Shown one piece after another: positions 45,213-57,929 of a DNA stretch of 64,000 bases. Each line of letters begins with the position of its first letter. Within the stretch, counting starts at the first letter, position 1. Both the position numbers and the translations under genes were made by a program. The notes below the pieces were generated by a model that was not told where the DNA came from, did no database searches, and worked only from the letters and a program-made list of their open reading frames with translations. Source of the stretch: Watersipora subatra (Eukaryota > Bryozoa > Gymnolaemata > Cheilostomatida > Watersiporidae); contig NC_088714.1 of assembly GCF_963576615.1 (NCBI RefSeq), positions 65,418,667 to 65,482,666 on the forward strand. The letters are read 5' to 3'.

Positions 45213-45930
45213 ATAGTCTTCGCTCTAATTTTCTCCCTCAGAATCCCTCCATAGTTTTCTTTACAACTGAGATAGTTCGTTGAGTACTTGGTTACTGCAT
45301 GCAAGTAGTGATGTAGTGGTAACCTTTTTTTTAACCATAACTGTAAAGTTGAAATAAGTGGATATAGGCGACTAAGAGTCGCAACACAACTCTTGGTTGG
45401 AACAGCTGGGGGCCTGGGGGTGCTGTAAGCCCCCCAGTGAGGTCCGGGGTGAAGCCCCGCCACCAAAGCCTACAGGACTTTAAAATTATGTATATGATAT
45501 GAGAAATGAGCACATCTGTAGTAATAAATAAGTTGAGAAAATAATAAAATTTTGGGAATATAGTGTTGCCAGAAGCCCTGAGAAAGACATGCAACTATTG
45601 AATGTATGGTTCAAAGTATTTATTGTAAAACACCATCAGACGCAAAAAGATGGGTTCTTTGGAAGAATAATATACTAGGGAACTTTACTAGTGGCTTACT
45701 AGTGAAAAAGAGCATAAAAACAAGATATTTTAAAGCACCTCTGGTATAACTCTACTATGAATATCTATACATATGAGGATATTAACTCCAGCCAAAAAGT
45801 TTGTAACAAATCTTTCAAAGCCACAGAACAAACTAAAGGTTCTTTGTACAAATAAAGAAATGAGCAAAAAATGCGTTCCTGATTAAATTACACAAACAAG
45901 CTAGAAAAAGTTCCATAACTTCTCATACCT
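45213..45930. other. intergenic with a GC-rich dispersed-repeat fragment
   Basis: GGGGGTGCTGTAAGCCCCCC and GTCCGGGGTGAAGCCCCG (45416-45460) form GC-rich inverted motifs typical of repeat ends. The rest is unremarkable. Confidence 0.45.
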
Positions 45931-48900
45931 CTTATTATATGAGTATCTAGTGACTCGTGTCTGCTCTTCATCAGCAGTCTTATTATATGAGTATCTAGTG
46001 ACTCGTGTCTGCTCTTCATCAGCAGTCTTATTATATGAGTATCTAGTGACTCGTGTCTGCTGTTCATCAGTAGTCTTATTATATGAGTAACTAGTGACTC
46101 GTGTCTGTTCTTCATCAGCAGTCTTATTATATGAGTATCTAGCGACTCGTGTCTGCTCTTCATCAGTCGTCTTATTATATGAGTATCTAGCGACTCGTGT
46201 CTGATCTTCATCAGTAGTCTTATTATATGAGTATCTAAAGACTCGTGTCTGCTCTTCATCAGCAGTCTTATTATATGAGTATCTAGTGACTCGTGTCTGC
46301 TCTTCATCAGCAGTCTTATTATATGAGTATCTAGCGACTCGTGTCTGCTCTTTATCAGCAGTCTTATTATATGAGTAACTAGTGACTCGTGTCTGCTCTT
46401 CATCAGTAGTCTTATTATATGAGTATCTAGTGACTCATGTCTGTTCTTCATCAGCAGTCTTATTATATGAGTATCTAGTGACTCATGTCTGCTCTTCATC
46501 AGCAGTCTTATTATATGAGTATCTAGTGACTCGTGTCTGTTCTTCATCAGCAGTCTTATTATATGAGTATCTAGTGACTCGTGTCTGTTCTTCATCAGCA
46601 GTCTTATTATATGAGTATCTAGTGACTCATGTCTGCTCTTCATCAGCAGTCTTATTATATGAGTATCTAGTGACTCGTGTCTGCTCTTCATCAGCAGTCT
46701 TATTATATGAGTATCTAGCGACTCGTGTCTGCTCTTCATCAGCAGTCTTATTATATGAGTATCTAGTGACTCGTGTCTGCTTTTCATCAGCAGTCTTATT
46801 ATATGAGTATCTAGTGACTCGTGTCTGCTCTTCATCAGCAGTCTTATTATATGAGTACCTAGTGACTCGTGTCTGCTCTTCATCAGCAGTCTTATTATAT
46901 GAGTATCTAGTGACTCGTGTCTGTTCTTCATCAGCAGTCTTATTATATGAGTATCTAGTGACTAGTGTCTGCTCTTCATCAGCAGTCTTATTATATGAGT
47001 ATCTAGTGACTCGTGTCTGTTCTTCATCAGCAGTCTTATTATATGAGTATCTAGTGACTCGTGTCTGTTCTTCATCAGCAGTCTTATTATATGAGTATCT
47101 AGTGACTCGTGTCTGCTCTTCATCAGCAGTCTTATTATATGAGTATCTAGTGACTCGTGTCTGCTCTTCATCAGCAGTCTTATTATATGAGTATCTAGCG
47201 ACTCGTGTCTGCTCTTCATCAGTCGTCTTATTATATGAGTATCTAGTGACTCGTGTCTGCTCTTCATCAGTAGTCTTATTATATGAGTATCTAAAGACTC
47301 GTGTCTGCTCTTCATCAGCAGTCTTATTATATGAGTATCTAGTGACTCGTGTCTGCTCTTCATCAGCAGTCTTATTATATGAGTATCTAGCGACTCGTGT
47401 CTGCTCTTCATCAGCAGTCTTATTATATGAGTATCTAGTGACTCGTGTCTGTTCTTCATCAGCAGTCTTATTATATGAGTATCTAGTGACTCGTGTCTGC
47501 TCTTCATCAGCAGTCTTATTATATGAGTATCTAGTGACTCGTGTCTGTTCTTCATCAGCAGTCTTATTATATGAGTATCTAGTGACTCGTGTCTGCTCTT
47601 CATCAGCAGTCTTATTATATGAGTATCTAGTGACTCGTGTCTGCTCTTCATCAGCAGTCTTATTATATGAGTAACTAGTGACTCATGTCTGTTTTTCATC
47701 AGCAGTCTTATTATATGAGTATCTAGTGACTCGTGTCTGCTCTTCATCAGCAGTCTTATTATATGAGTAACTAGTGACTCGTGTCTGTTCTTCATCAGCA
47801 GTCTTATTATATGAGTAACTAGTGACTCGTGTCTGTTCTTCATCAGCAGTCTTATTATATGAGTATCTAGTGACTCGTGTCTGTTCATCATCAGCAGTCT
47901 TATTATATGAGTATCTAGTGACTCATGTCTGCTCTTCATCAGCAGTCTTATTATATGAGTAACTAGTGACTCGTGTCTGCTCTTCATCAGCAGTCTTATT
48001 ATATGAGTATCTAGTGACTCGTGTCTGCTCTTCATCAGCAGTCTTATTATATGAGTATCTAGTGACTCGTGTCTGCTCTTCATCAGTAGTCTTATTATAT
48101 GAGTAACTAGTGACTCGTGTCTGTTCTTCATCAGCAGTCTTATTATATGAGTATCTAGCGACTCGTGTCTGCTCTTCATCAGCAGTCTTATTATATGAGT
48201 ATCTAGTGACTCGTGTCTGCTCTTCATCAGCAGTCTTATTATATGAGTATCTAGCGACTCGTGTCTGTTCTTCATCAGCAGTCTTATTATATGAGTATCT
48301 AGTGACTCGTGTCTGTTCTTCATCAGCAGTCTTATTATATGAGTATCTAGTGACTCGTGTCTGCTCTTCATCAGCAGTCTTATTATATGAGTATCTAGTG
48401 ACTCGTGTCTGCTCTTCATCAGCAGTCTTATTATATGAGTATCTAGCGACTCGTGTCTGCTCTTCATCAGTCGTCTTATTATATGAGTATCTAGTGACTC
48501 GTGTCTGCTCTTCATCAGTAGTCTTATTATATGAGTATCTAAAGACTCGTGTCTGCTCTTCATCAGCAGTCTTATTATATGAGTATCTAGTGACTCGTGT
48601 CTGCTCTTCATCAGCAGTCTTATTATATGAGTATCTAGCGACTCGTGTCTGCTCTTCATCAGCAGTCTTATTATATGAGTATCTAGTGACTCGTGTCTGT
48701 TCTTCATCAGCAGTCTTATTATATGAGTATCTAGTGACTCGTGTCTGCTCTTCATCAGCAGTCTTATTATATGAGTATCTAGTGACTCGTGTCTGTTCTT
48801 CATCAGCAGTCTTATTATATGAGTATCTAGTGACTCGTGTCTGCTCTTCATCAGCAGTCTTATTATATGAGTATCTAGTGACTCGTGTCTGCTCTTCATC

Positions 48901-51881
48901 AGCAGTCTTATTATATGAGTAACTAGTGACTCATGTCTGTTTTTCATCAGCAGTCTTATTATATGAGTATCTAGTGACTCGTGTCTGCTCTTCATCAGCA
49001 GTCTTATTATATGAGTAACTAGTGACTCGTGTCTGTTCTTCATCAGCAGTCTTATTATATGAGTAACTAGTGACTCGTGTCTGTTCTTCATCAGCAGTCT
49101 TATTATATGAGTATCTAGTGACTCGTGTCTGTTCATCATCAGCAGTCTTATTATATGAGTATCTAGTGACTCATGTCTGCTCTTCATCAGCAGTCTTATT
49201 ATATGAGTAACTAGTGACTCGTGTCTGCTCTTCATCAGCAGTCTTATTATATGAGTATCTAGTGACTCGTGTCTGCTCTTCATCAGCAGTCTTATTATAT
49301 GAGTATCTAGTGACTCGTGTCTGCTCTTCATCAGTAGTCTTATTATATGAGTAACTAGTGACTCGTGTCTGTTCTTCATCAGCAGTCTTATTATATGAGT
49401 ATCTAGCGACTCGTGTCTGCTCTTCATCAGCAGTCTTATTATATGAGTATCTAGTGACTCGTGTCTGCTCTTCATCAGCAGTCTTATTATATGAGTATCT
49501 AGCGACTCGTGTCTGCTCTTCATCAGCAGTCTTATTATATGAGTATCTAGTGACTCGTGTCTGATCTTCATCAGCAGTCTTATTATATGAGTATCTAGTG
49601 ACTCGTGTCTGCTCTTCATCAGCAGTCTTATTATATGAGTATCTAGTGACTCGTGTCTGATCTTCATCAGCAGTCTTATTATATGAGTATCTAGTGACTA
49701 GTGTCTGCTCTTCATCAGCAGTCTTATTATATGAGTATCTGGTGACTCGTGTCTGATCTTCATCAGCAGTCTTATTATATGAGTATCTAGTGACTCGTGT
49801 CTGCTCTTCATCAGCAGTCTTATTATATGAGTATCTAGTGACTCGTGTCTGCTGTTCATCAGTAGTCTTATTATATGAGTAACTAGTGACTCGTGTCTGT
49901 TCTTCATCAGCAGTCTTATTATATGAGTATCTAGCGACTCGTGTCTGCTCTTCATCAGTCGTCTTATTATATGAGTATCTAGCGACTCGTGTCTGCTCTT
50001 CATCAGTAGTCTTATTATATGAGTATCTAAAGACTCGTGTCTGCTCTTCATCAGCAGTCTTATTATATGAGTATCTAGTGACTCGTGTCTGCTCTTCATC
50101 AGCAGTCTTATTATATGAGTATCTAGCGACTCGTGTCTGCTCTTTATCAGCAGTCTTATTATATGAGTAACTAGTGACTCGTGTCTGCTCTTCATCAGTA
50201 GTCTTATTATATGAGTATCTAGTGACTCATGTCTGTTCTTCATCAGCAGTCTTATTATATGAGTATCTAGTGACTCGTGTCTGCTCTTCATCAGCAGTCT
50301 TATTATATGAGTAACTAGTGACTCGTGTCTGTTCTTCATCAGCAGTCTTATTATATGAGTATCTAGTGACTCGTGTCTGCTCTTCATCAGCAGTCTTATT
50401 ATATGAGTATCTAGTGACTCGTGTCTGTTCTTCATCAGCAGTCTTATTATATGAGTATCTAGTGACTCATGTCTGCTCTTCATCAGCAGTCTTATTATAT
50501 GAGTAACTAGTGACTCGTGTCTGCTCTTCATCAGCAGTCTTATTATATGAGTATCTAGTGACTCGTGTCTGCTCTTCATCAGCAGTCTTATTATATGAGT
50601 ATCTAGTGACTCGTGTCTGCTCTTCATCAGTAGTCTTATTATATGAGTAACTAGTGACTCGTGTCTGTTCTTCATCAGCAGTCTTATTATATGAGTATCT
50701 AGCGACTCGTGTCTGCTCTTCATCAGCAGTCTTATTATATGAGTATCTAGTGACTCGTGTCTGCTCTTCATCAGCAGTCTTATTATATGAGTATCTAGCG
50801 ACTCGTGTCTGCTCTTCATCAGCAGTCTTATTATATGAGTATCTAGTGACTCGTGTCTGATCTTCATCAGCAGTCTTATTATATGAGTATCTAGTGACTC
50901 GTGTCTGCTCTTCATCAGCAGTCTTATTATATGAGTATCTAGTGACACGTGTCTGATCTTCATCAGCAGTCTTATTATATGAGTATCTAGTGACTAGTGT
51001 CTGCTCTTCATCAGCAGTCTTATTATATGAGTATCTAGTGACTCGTGTCTGATCTTCATCAGCAGTCTTATTATATGAGTATCTAGTGACTCGTGTCTGC
51101 TCTTCATCAGCAGTCTTATTATATGAGTATCTAGTGACTCGTGTCTGCTGTTCATCAGTAGTCTTATTATATGAGTAACTAGTGACTCGTGTCTGTTCTT
51201 CATCAGCAGTCTTATTATATGAGTATCTAGCGACTCGTGTCTGCTCTTCATCAGTCGTCTTATTATATGAGTATCTAGCGACTCGTGTCTGCTCTTCATC
51301 AGTAGTCTTATTATATGAGTATCTAAAGACTCGTGTCTGCTCTTCATCAGCAGTCTTATTATATGAGTATCTAGTGACTCGTGTCTGCTCTTCATCAGCA
51401 GTCTTATTATATGAGTATCTAGCGACTCGTGTCTGCTCTTTATCAGCAGTCTTATTATATGAGTAACTAGTGACTCGTGTCTGCTCTTCATCAGTAGTCT
51501 TATTATATGAGTATCTAGTGACTCATGTCTGTTCTTCATCAGCAGTCTTATTATATGAGTATCTAGTGACTCGTGTCTGCTCTTCATCAGCAGTCTTATT
51601 ATATGAGTAACTAGTGACTCGTGTCTGTTCTTCATCAGCAGTCTTATTATATGAGTATCTAGTGACTCATGTCTGCTCTTCATCAGCAGTCTTATTATAT
51701 GAGTATCTAGTGACTCGTGTCTGTTCTTCATCAGTAGTCTTATTATATGAGTAACTAGTGACTCATGTTTGCTCTTCATCAGCAGTCTTATTATATGAGT
51801 ATCTAGTGACTCATGTCTGCTCTTCATCAGCAGTCTTATTATATGAGTATCTAGTGACTCGTGTCTGCTCTTCATCAGCAG
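45931..51881. repeat. 48-bp satellite array, ~124 units, ~6 kb
   Basis: Unit GTGACTCGTGTCTGCTCTTC + ATCAGCAGTCTTATTATATG + AGTATCTA. Variants (TCATGT, CTGTTC, CTGATC, AGTAACTA, CTAAAG, TCGTCT) mark positions. The rare CTAAAG unit occurs at about 46235, 47291, 48539, 50027 and 51323, spaced by 22, 26, 31 and 27 units, which reveals kilobase-scale duplication. The right edge lies inside the 3' coding end of the hAT transposase relic. Period 48 keeps long frames open (901 and 430 codons); they are not genes. Confidence 0.97.
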
Positions 51882-53514
51882 AACGATGAGATTTCAACCA
51901 CACCTTCACACATTTGTCTGGATTAAACAATGATACAGGAGGGCCCACAAGAGAAATTAAGAGAAGGTTGTTAGTGTGTGGGACAGTAGGGCGGTTTCTG
52001 ATGTCACTACAGATTAAGTTTATGGTGCTGAAACCCCTCTCACAATCTGCGCTTGATCTAGGTAGTGTGTTTACAATGCTTTCAAGTTTCAATATTTGCT
52101 CTAGTACTAATGTATCTCAGAGGCGTCAACATAATCTCGGAAATGAGAGAGATAATGGGCAAAATCTAGGCTAAAGTGTGCACAAAGGGCCTTCAGTACA
52201 CCCTTTCCATGTAGCCATGGACTCTCAACACCACTTAGCCAGAACTGAACAATTTTCTTGGACGCCAGAGTCTTTGCCATGCCATGATATGTAGCAGCTT
52301 GCTTGCCAGACTTGGCAGACTCCAACTCCGTGAAATGATTATATAATGCTTTGTAACTCTTCCAAACATCAGTGAGATTTCGAAAACTTGATGCCACCCA
52401 TCTCACATCTAATACTCGGCCAATCTTGAGTACCTCTGACTCGACCACAGCAGCACACTCCCTTAGTTTTCTTTGAGCTTTTGGACTTTGACTATATATC
52501 GAATACAGTTTGTCCAGGAAAATTTTTACATGATTCACTTGCGAAACAGATTTAACAGCATCACCAATAGCAAGCTCGACTCGATGACACATACAATGCC
52601 ATAGAAAAATGCTGGGGAACAAACTTTTCAATCTCGACAAAACACCAGAAGAAGAGCCAAGCATCACAGATGCACCATCAGATCAAGCACCAACCAAGTT
52701 TTTTTTCAAGAAAGTCTATGGTAAACCCATTTTTGTTGAGTAATGCCAAGCAAGCATCTGTTATGGGCCCAGCACACAAACTCTCAAGCTCTACAAGCTC
52801 TAAAGGGAAAGCAAAGAATTCTTAACTAGCAAGAGTTGTCTCTGGCAATGCTGTTCTCAAGTATAAAATAAGAGATGACTTTTTTTCTATTGTGGTAGAC
52901 TCGTCCATCATAATACTAATCTTACAAGAGTTTTTCAGTATTTCTGAACAAAGAGAAGACTTCATTTCCTTAGATATACAATCAACTATGTTAGTTGCAG
53001 AGAATCTTGAACGCAGGCCTTTGCCAAGGTTTGTGCCATTGCTTTCTTGTAACTCACACAATTCTTGGTATGAAGTGTAAGGTCTATTATGCGTCTATGT
53101 GTCTATTATGTGTCTATGAAGTGGTCTATTATGCTTTGCAAGGGAATGTGCAGCTTTCGTTAGCTTGGCAGTAGTTGAGGCATACTTTGTTTTGCTAGCA
53201 AGCACTTGATTAGGAAGTATATCTTTCTTAGACTGGTCTTTTATGGTTTGTACATGTTTATGGCAAGCAGACTTTGCATGATTGAAAATATTTACCCTCA
53301 ATGAAGCAAGCTGTTGGCCATATGTAACTCCACTGTGGGTGACACCATCTTTGGCCCTTTCTCCTCTGATGTACACTCCTTTTGCAGAGTCAAGTGACTC
53401 TGAGCCAGCATAAATGCAAACTTTACACATTAGTTTTCCTTCAGCGTTACTAGTGAGCCAGGGATAGTCTTGTTTTCTTTTTATTAACTGTGACTCGTCC
53501 AGATAGAAGGACAC
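51811..53514 (-). pseudogene. decayed hAT transposase, KIAA1586-like
   Basis: Read right to left. A TTF-type zinc segment (YPWLTSNAEGKLMCKVC ... NIFNHAKSACHKH) starts after an acceptor TTTTCAG at about 53515. RNase-H-like core pieces follow: ISIMMDESTTIEKKSSLILY, SDGASVMLG, WHCMCHRVELAIGDAV and RVLDVRWVASS. The last is the hAT C-terminal dimerisation motif, LPRSSADCERGFSTINLI. The frame is broken by stops near 53093, 52822 and 52680, a shift in an A-run near 52703 and another near 52100. A small direct repeat (CATAATAGACACATAGA) sits at 53070-53115. The tail KSHRSADEEQTR runs straight into the 48-bp satellite. An acidic stretch at 54050-54118 could be an upstream exon but does not join cleanly. 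Confidence 0.85.
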
Positions 53515-53529
53515 TGAAAAGTAAAGAGC

Positions 53530-55070
53530 TCAATCAATTGATAAGAATAATGATTATAACATGTTATAGTAAGAAAAAGCCTGGGATTGGTGAGGCACAA
53601 ATGATGAGCCATTTGTAGGCAAATTAAAATTTGAAATGATATTATACTTGGCCAGTTGGTTGGCTAAATGAAAATTTAGCAGTAGGGGTTGCTCCATTAA
53701 GTGGCATACAATTTAGTCCACTGCTTTGTTTACAATGCTGCCTGGAACATTGAGGATGATCAATCATAGTCAGATAACCGCATTACAGAGATTGCACACC
53801 AAATTTCACAAAAGTTGGTCAATCGACCTTTTTCTGTCTGACTGCTGTAGCTGTAGGGGCATACAAAGTGATGGTGGTAAAATCTGTGTCTGTCAGCATA
53901 GTGATTTCAGTACCAATCTGCGTAAGGTAATCATATTGATAGTTAAACACTTAATAAATAGAATATAAAAAAAAAAGATCGAATAGGTGTATTTGGCTAT
54001 GTTTATACAAACAGAATCACATTGAATTTTAAAATATTATTCACCTAAAAAGTTTCAGTATCAGGGCCATCAGATAGTTCTCCTGGAGCATCTTCATGGT
54101 TAGTCTTCCTGTAAAAGTTTCAACAGTGCTTTCAACACAAAGTCAAACAATTTATTGCTAGACGCTAATGCAATGTTTCTATGATATCTTGACCCCGTGT
54201 CTCATCCTTAAACTACCCAGTACGTGGCAGTGGTTCAAAAGCCAGCTGGCTCAATGCACTAATACCCGGACACAAGTAACCAAGGCTTGTATAGATCTAA
54301 TTTGATTCAATGGACTAGGTGAGGTCTATATTGTGCATAACATTTTATTTGAATTGTATTGTGACTGACTTGGTTTTGATTTTGTAAAGGCGAAGTCCAT
54401 AAGAGATTTTCTCTTGTCATCCATCGTCTATGAGCAGCAGGACTTGGGAGGCGTTCTCATGACAGAGAAAAGTTGCAATTGCTATTTGAAAAGTTGCTGG
54501 CATATCTCATATCAGAACTGCCTGAACTGAACTGTTGAAATGCTGCTTCTGGTTTGCTGTCATTGGTGTAATTATCCAATTAGTCTCATTGCCTTGACCT
54601 TTGTTCTTGATAAGATATGCTGCCATTGGTTGCTGTCATTTGTTTAGTGAGACAGCCAAATAGGATCAATGCCTTTGACATTTGTCCTTTGTTCCTTGGT
54701 ACATATGCTGACTGCCATTGGTTTGCTGTAATCTGATCTTAGCCTTTGTTGTAGACAACCAATTAGGATCACAATCTTGTCACGTTACAAGAACATTACA
54801 TCACTGTATTGTACTGCATGCTGCTTTTATATTGAATGGCCATTGAGTGTCAACTATAATGATATTAGTGTACTTGAATCAACGAAATAGCGCTATAATA
54901 TACCTGGAGAATTGGCAAGGTCTAAAATCTTTTAACCTCAACTATAGTTATAGGCCTACTTAAAAAGCACAAATTTTCTAACCATAGCTTAGTTAGGGAG
55001 AGTTAGGGTAGCACTACATCACTGCATGCAAGCGTTTAGGGAATTCCCCTTTCCACCGACCTTCATTTAC
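53530..55070. other. intergenic, no gene seen
   Basis: AT-rich. A degenerate ~90-100-bp direct repeat with TTTGCTGTCATTGG and CCAATTAGGATCA lies at about 54545-54775. No conserved frame. Confidence 0.5.
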
Positions 55071-55084
55071 GTGTATGGATTTTC

Positions 55085-57609
55085 TATTGAATCCTCAAAG
55101 TGACTATTATTTTGGTCAATCAACATTTTACAACCAGTTCTACTTGGGCGCTGTCTTTGTATCACTACATCTACTTTTGAATCCTCAAAGTGACTATTAT
55201 TTTGGTCAATCAACATTTTACAACCAGTTCTACTTGGGCGCTGTCTTTGTATCACTACATCTACTTTTGAATCCTCAAAGTGACTATTATTTTGGTCAAT
55301 CAACATTTTACAACCAGTTCTACTTGGGCGCTGTCTTTGTATCACTACATCTACTTTTGAATCCTCAAAGTGACTATTATTTTGGTCAATCAACATTTTA
55401 CAACCAGTTCTACTTGGGCGCTGTCTTTGTATCACTACATCTACTTTTGAATCCTCAAAGTGACTATTATTTTGGTCAATCAACATTTTACAACCAGTTC
55501 TACTTGGGCGCTGTCTTTGTATCACTACATCTACTTTTGAATCCTCAAAGTGACTATTATTTTGGTCAATCAACATTTTACAACCAGTTCTACTTGGGCG
55601 CTGTCTTTGTATCACTACATCTACTTTTGAATCCTCAAAGTGACTATTATTTTGGTCAATCAACATTTTACAACCAGTTCTACTTGGGCGCTGTCTTTGT
55701 ATCACTACATCTACTTTTGAATCCTCAAAGTGACTATTATTTTGGTCAATCAACATTTTACAACCAGTTCTACTTGGGCGCTGTCTTTGTATCACTACAT
55801 CTACTTTTGAATCCTCAAAGTGACTATTATTTTGGTCAATCAACATTTTACAACCAGTTCTACTTGGGCGCTGTCTTTGTATCACTACATCTACTTTTGA
55901 ATCCTCAAAGTGACTATTATTTTGGTCAATCAACATTTTACAACCAGTTCTACTTGGGCGCTGTCTTTGTATCACTACATCTACTTTTGAATCCTCAAAG
56001 TGACTATTATTTTGGTCAATCAACATTTTACAACCAGTTCTACTTGGGCGCTGTCTTTGTATCACTACATCTACTTTTGAATCCTCAAAGTGACTATTAT
56101 TTTGGTCAATCAACATTTTACAACCAGTTCTACTTGGGCGCTGTCTTTGTATCACTACATCTACTTTTGAATCCTCAAAGTGACTATTATTTTGGTCAAT
56201 CAACATTTTACAACCAGTTCTACTTGGGCGCTGTCTTTGTATCACTACATCTACTTTTGAATCCTCAAAGTGACTATTATTTTGGTCAATCAACATTTTA
56301 CAACCAGTTCTACTTGGGCGCTGTCTTTGTATCACTACATCTACTTTTGAATCCTCAAAGTGACTATTATTTTGGTCAATCAACATTTTACAACCAGTTC
56401 TACTTGGGCGCTGTCTTTGTATCACTACATCTACTTTTGAATCCTCAAAGTGACTATTATTTTGGTCAATCAACATTTTACAACCAGTTCTACTTGGGCG
56501 CTGTCTTTGTATCACTACATCTACTTTTGAATCCTCAAAGTGACTATTATTTTGGTCAATCAACATTTTACAACCAGTTCTACTTGGGCGCTGTCTTTGT
56601 ATCGCTACATCTACTTTTGAATCCTCAAAGTGACTATTATTTTGGTCAATCAACATTTTACAACCAGTTCTACTTGGGCGCTGTCTTTGTATCACTACAT
56701 CTACTTTTGAATCCTCAAAGTGACTATTATTTTGGTCAATCAACATTTTACAACCAGTTCTACTTGGGCGCTGTCTTTGTATCACTACATCTACTTTTGA
56801 ATCCTCAAAGTGACTATTATTTTGGTCAATCAACATTTTACAACCAGTTCTACTTGGGCGCTGTCTTTGTATCACTACATCTACTTTTGAATCCTCAAAG
56901 TGACTATTATTTTGGTCAATCAACATTTTACAACCAGTTCTACTTGGGCGCTGTCTTTGTATCACTACATCTACTTTTGAATCCTCAAAGTGACTATTAT
57001 TTTGGTCAATCAACATTTTACAACCAGTTCTACTTGGGCGCTGTCTCTGTATCACTACATCTACTTTTGAATCCTCAAAGTGACTATTATTTTGGTCAAT
57101 CAACATTTTACAACCAGTTCTACTTGGGCGCTGTCTTTGTATCACTACATCTACTTTTGAATCCTCAAAGTGACTATTATTTTGGTCAATCAACATTTTA
57201 CAACCAGTTCTACTTGGGCGCTGTCTTTGTATCGCTACATCTACTTTTGAATCCTCAAAGTGACTATTATTTTGGTCAATCAACATTTTACAACCAGTTC
57301 TACTTGGGCGCTGTCTTTGTATCGCTACATCTACTTTTGAATCCTCAAAGTGACTATTATTTTGGTCAATCAACATTTTACAACCAGTTCTACTTGGGCG
57401 CTGTCTTTGTATCGCTACATCTACTTTTGAATCCTCAAAGTGACTATTATTTTGGTCAATCAACATTTTACAACCAGTTCTACTTGGGCGCTGTCTTTGT
57501 ATCACTACATCTACTTTTGAATCCTCAAAGTGACTATTATTTTGGTCAATCAACATTTTACAACCAGTTCTACTTGGGCGCTGTCTTTGTATCACTACAT
57601 CTACTTTTG
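55085..57609. repeat. 90-bp satellite, 28 near-identical units
   Basis: Unit starts TTGAATCCTCAAAGTGACTA and includes TTGGTCAATCAACATTTTAC and TTGGGCGCTGTCTTTGTATC. Across 28 units only two kinds of change were seen: TCACTA to TCGCTA in four, and CTTTGT to CTCTGT in one. Both strands have a frame crossing the whole array (852 codons plus, starting at a real ATG at 55075; 848 minus with no ATG). On the plus strand the common change is silent; on the minus strand it is Val to Ala. Confidence 0.97.
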
Positions 57610-57929
57610 ACAAAAAGTGTGTGTTTCATCTAGTGCAGTTGAATGGGCAAAACAAGTAGCAGAAGTTATCTTCCTCCGCTAGTCTGCATTATTTTCTCTC
57701 AGCTAGCTGACTCCCATCTCTGTGGTGGTTTAAGTTATGATATTTGATTGTGCGGAAACTTTGTATGACTACTGACTAACTATTCAATTATCTGGAAAAG
57801 GGCATTTTCTAGAACATTCTATCAAGCGCTCTCACTTCAAACAGCTCGCAAGCCGCTCATAATACTCTAGTATCGCTTACTGTGACATCTGTTGACCTCA
57901 CAACCAACTTTTTGGGTAAGAAAGTGAAG

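Noticed and set aside
46962-49667. 901-codon open frame on the minus strand and 430-codon frame on the plus strand
   Set aside because: Both are translations of the 48-bp array; the period is divisible by three, the unit lacks stops in these frames, and neither has flanking gene structure. The frame that continues the transposase is a different one and contains stops.
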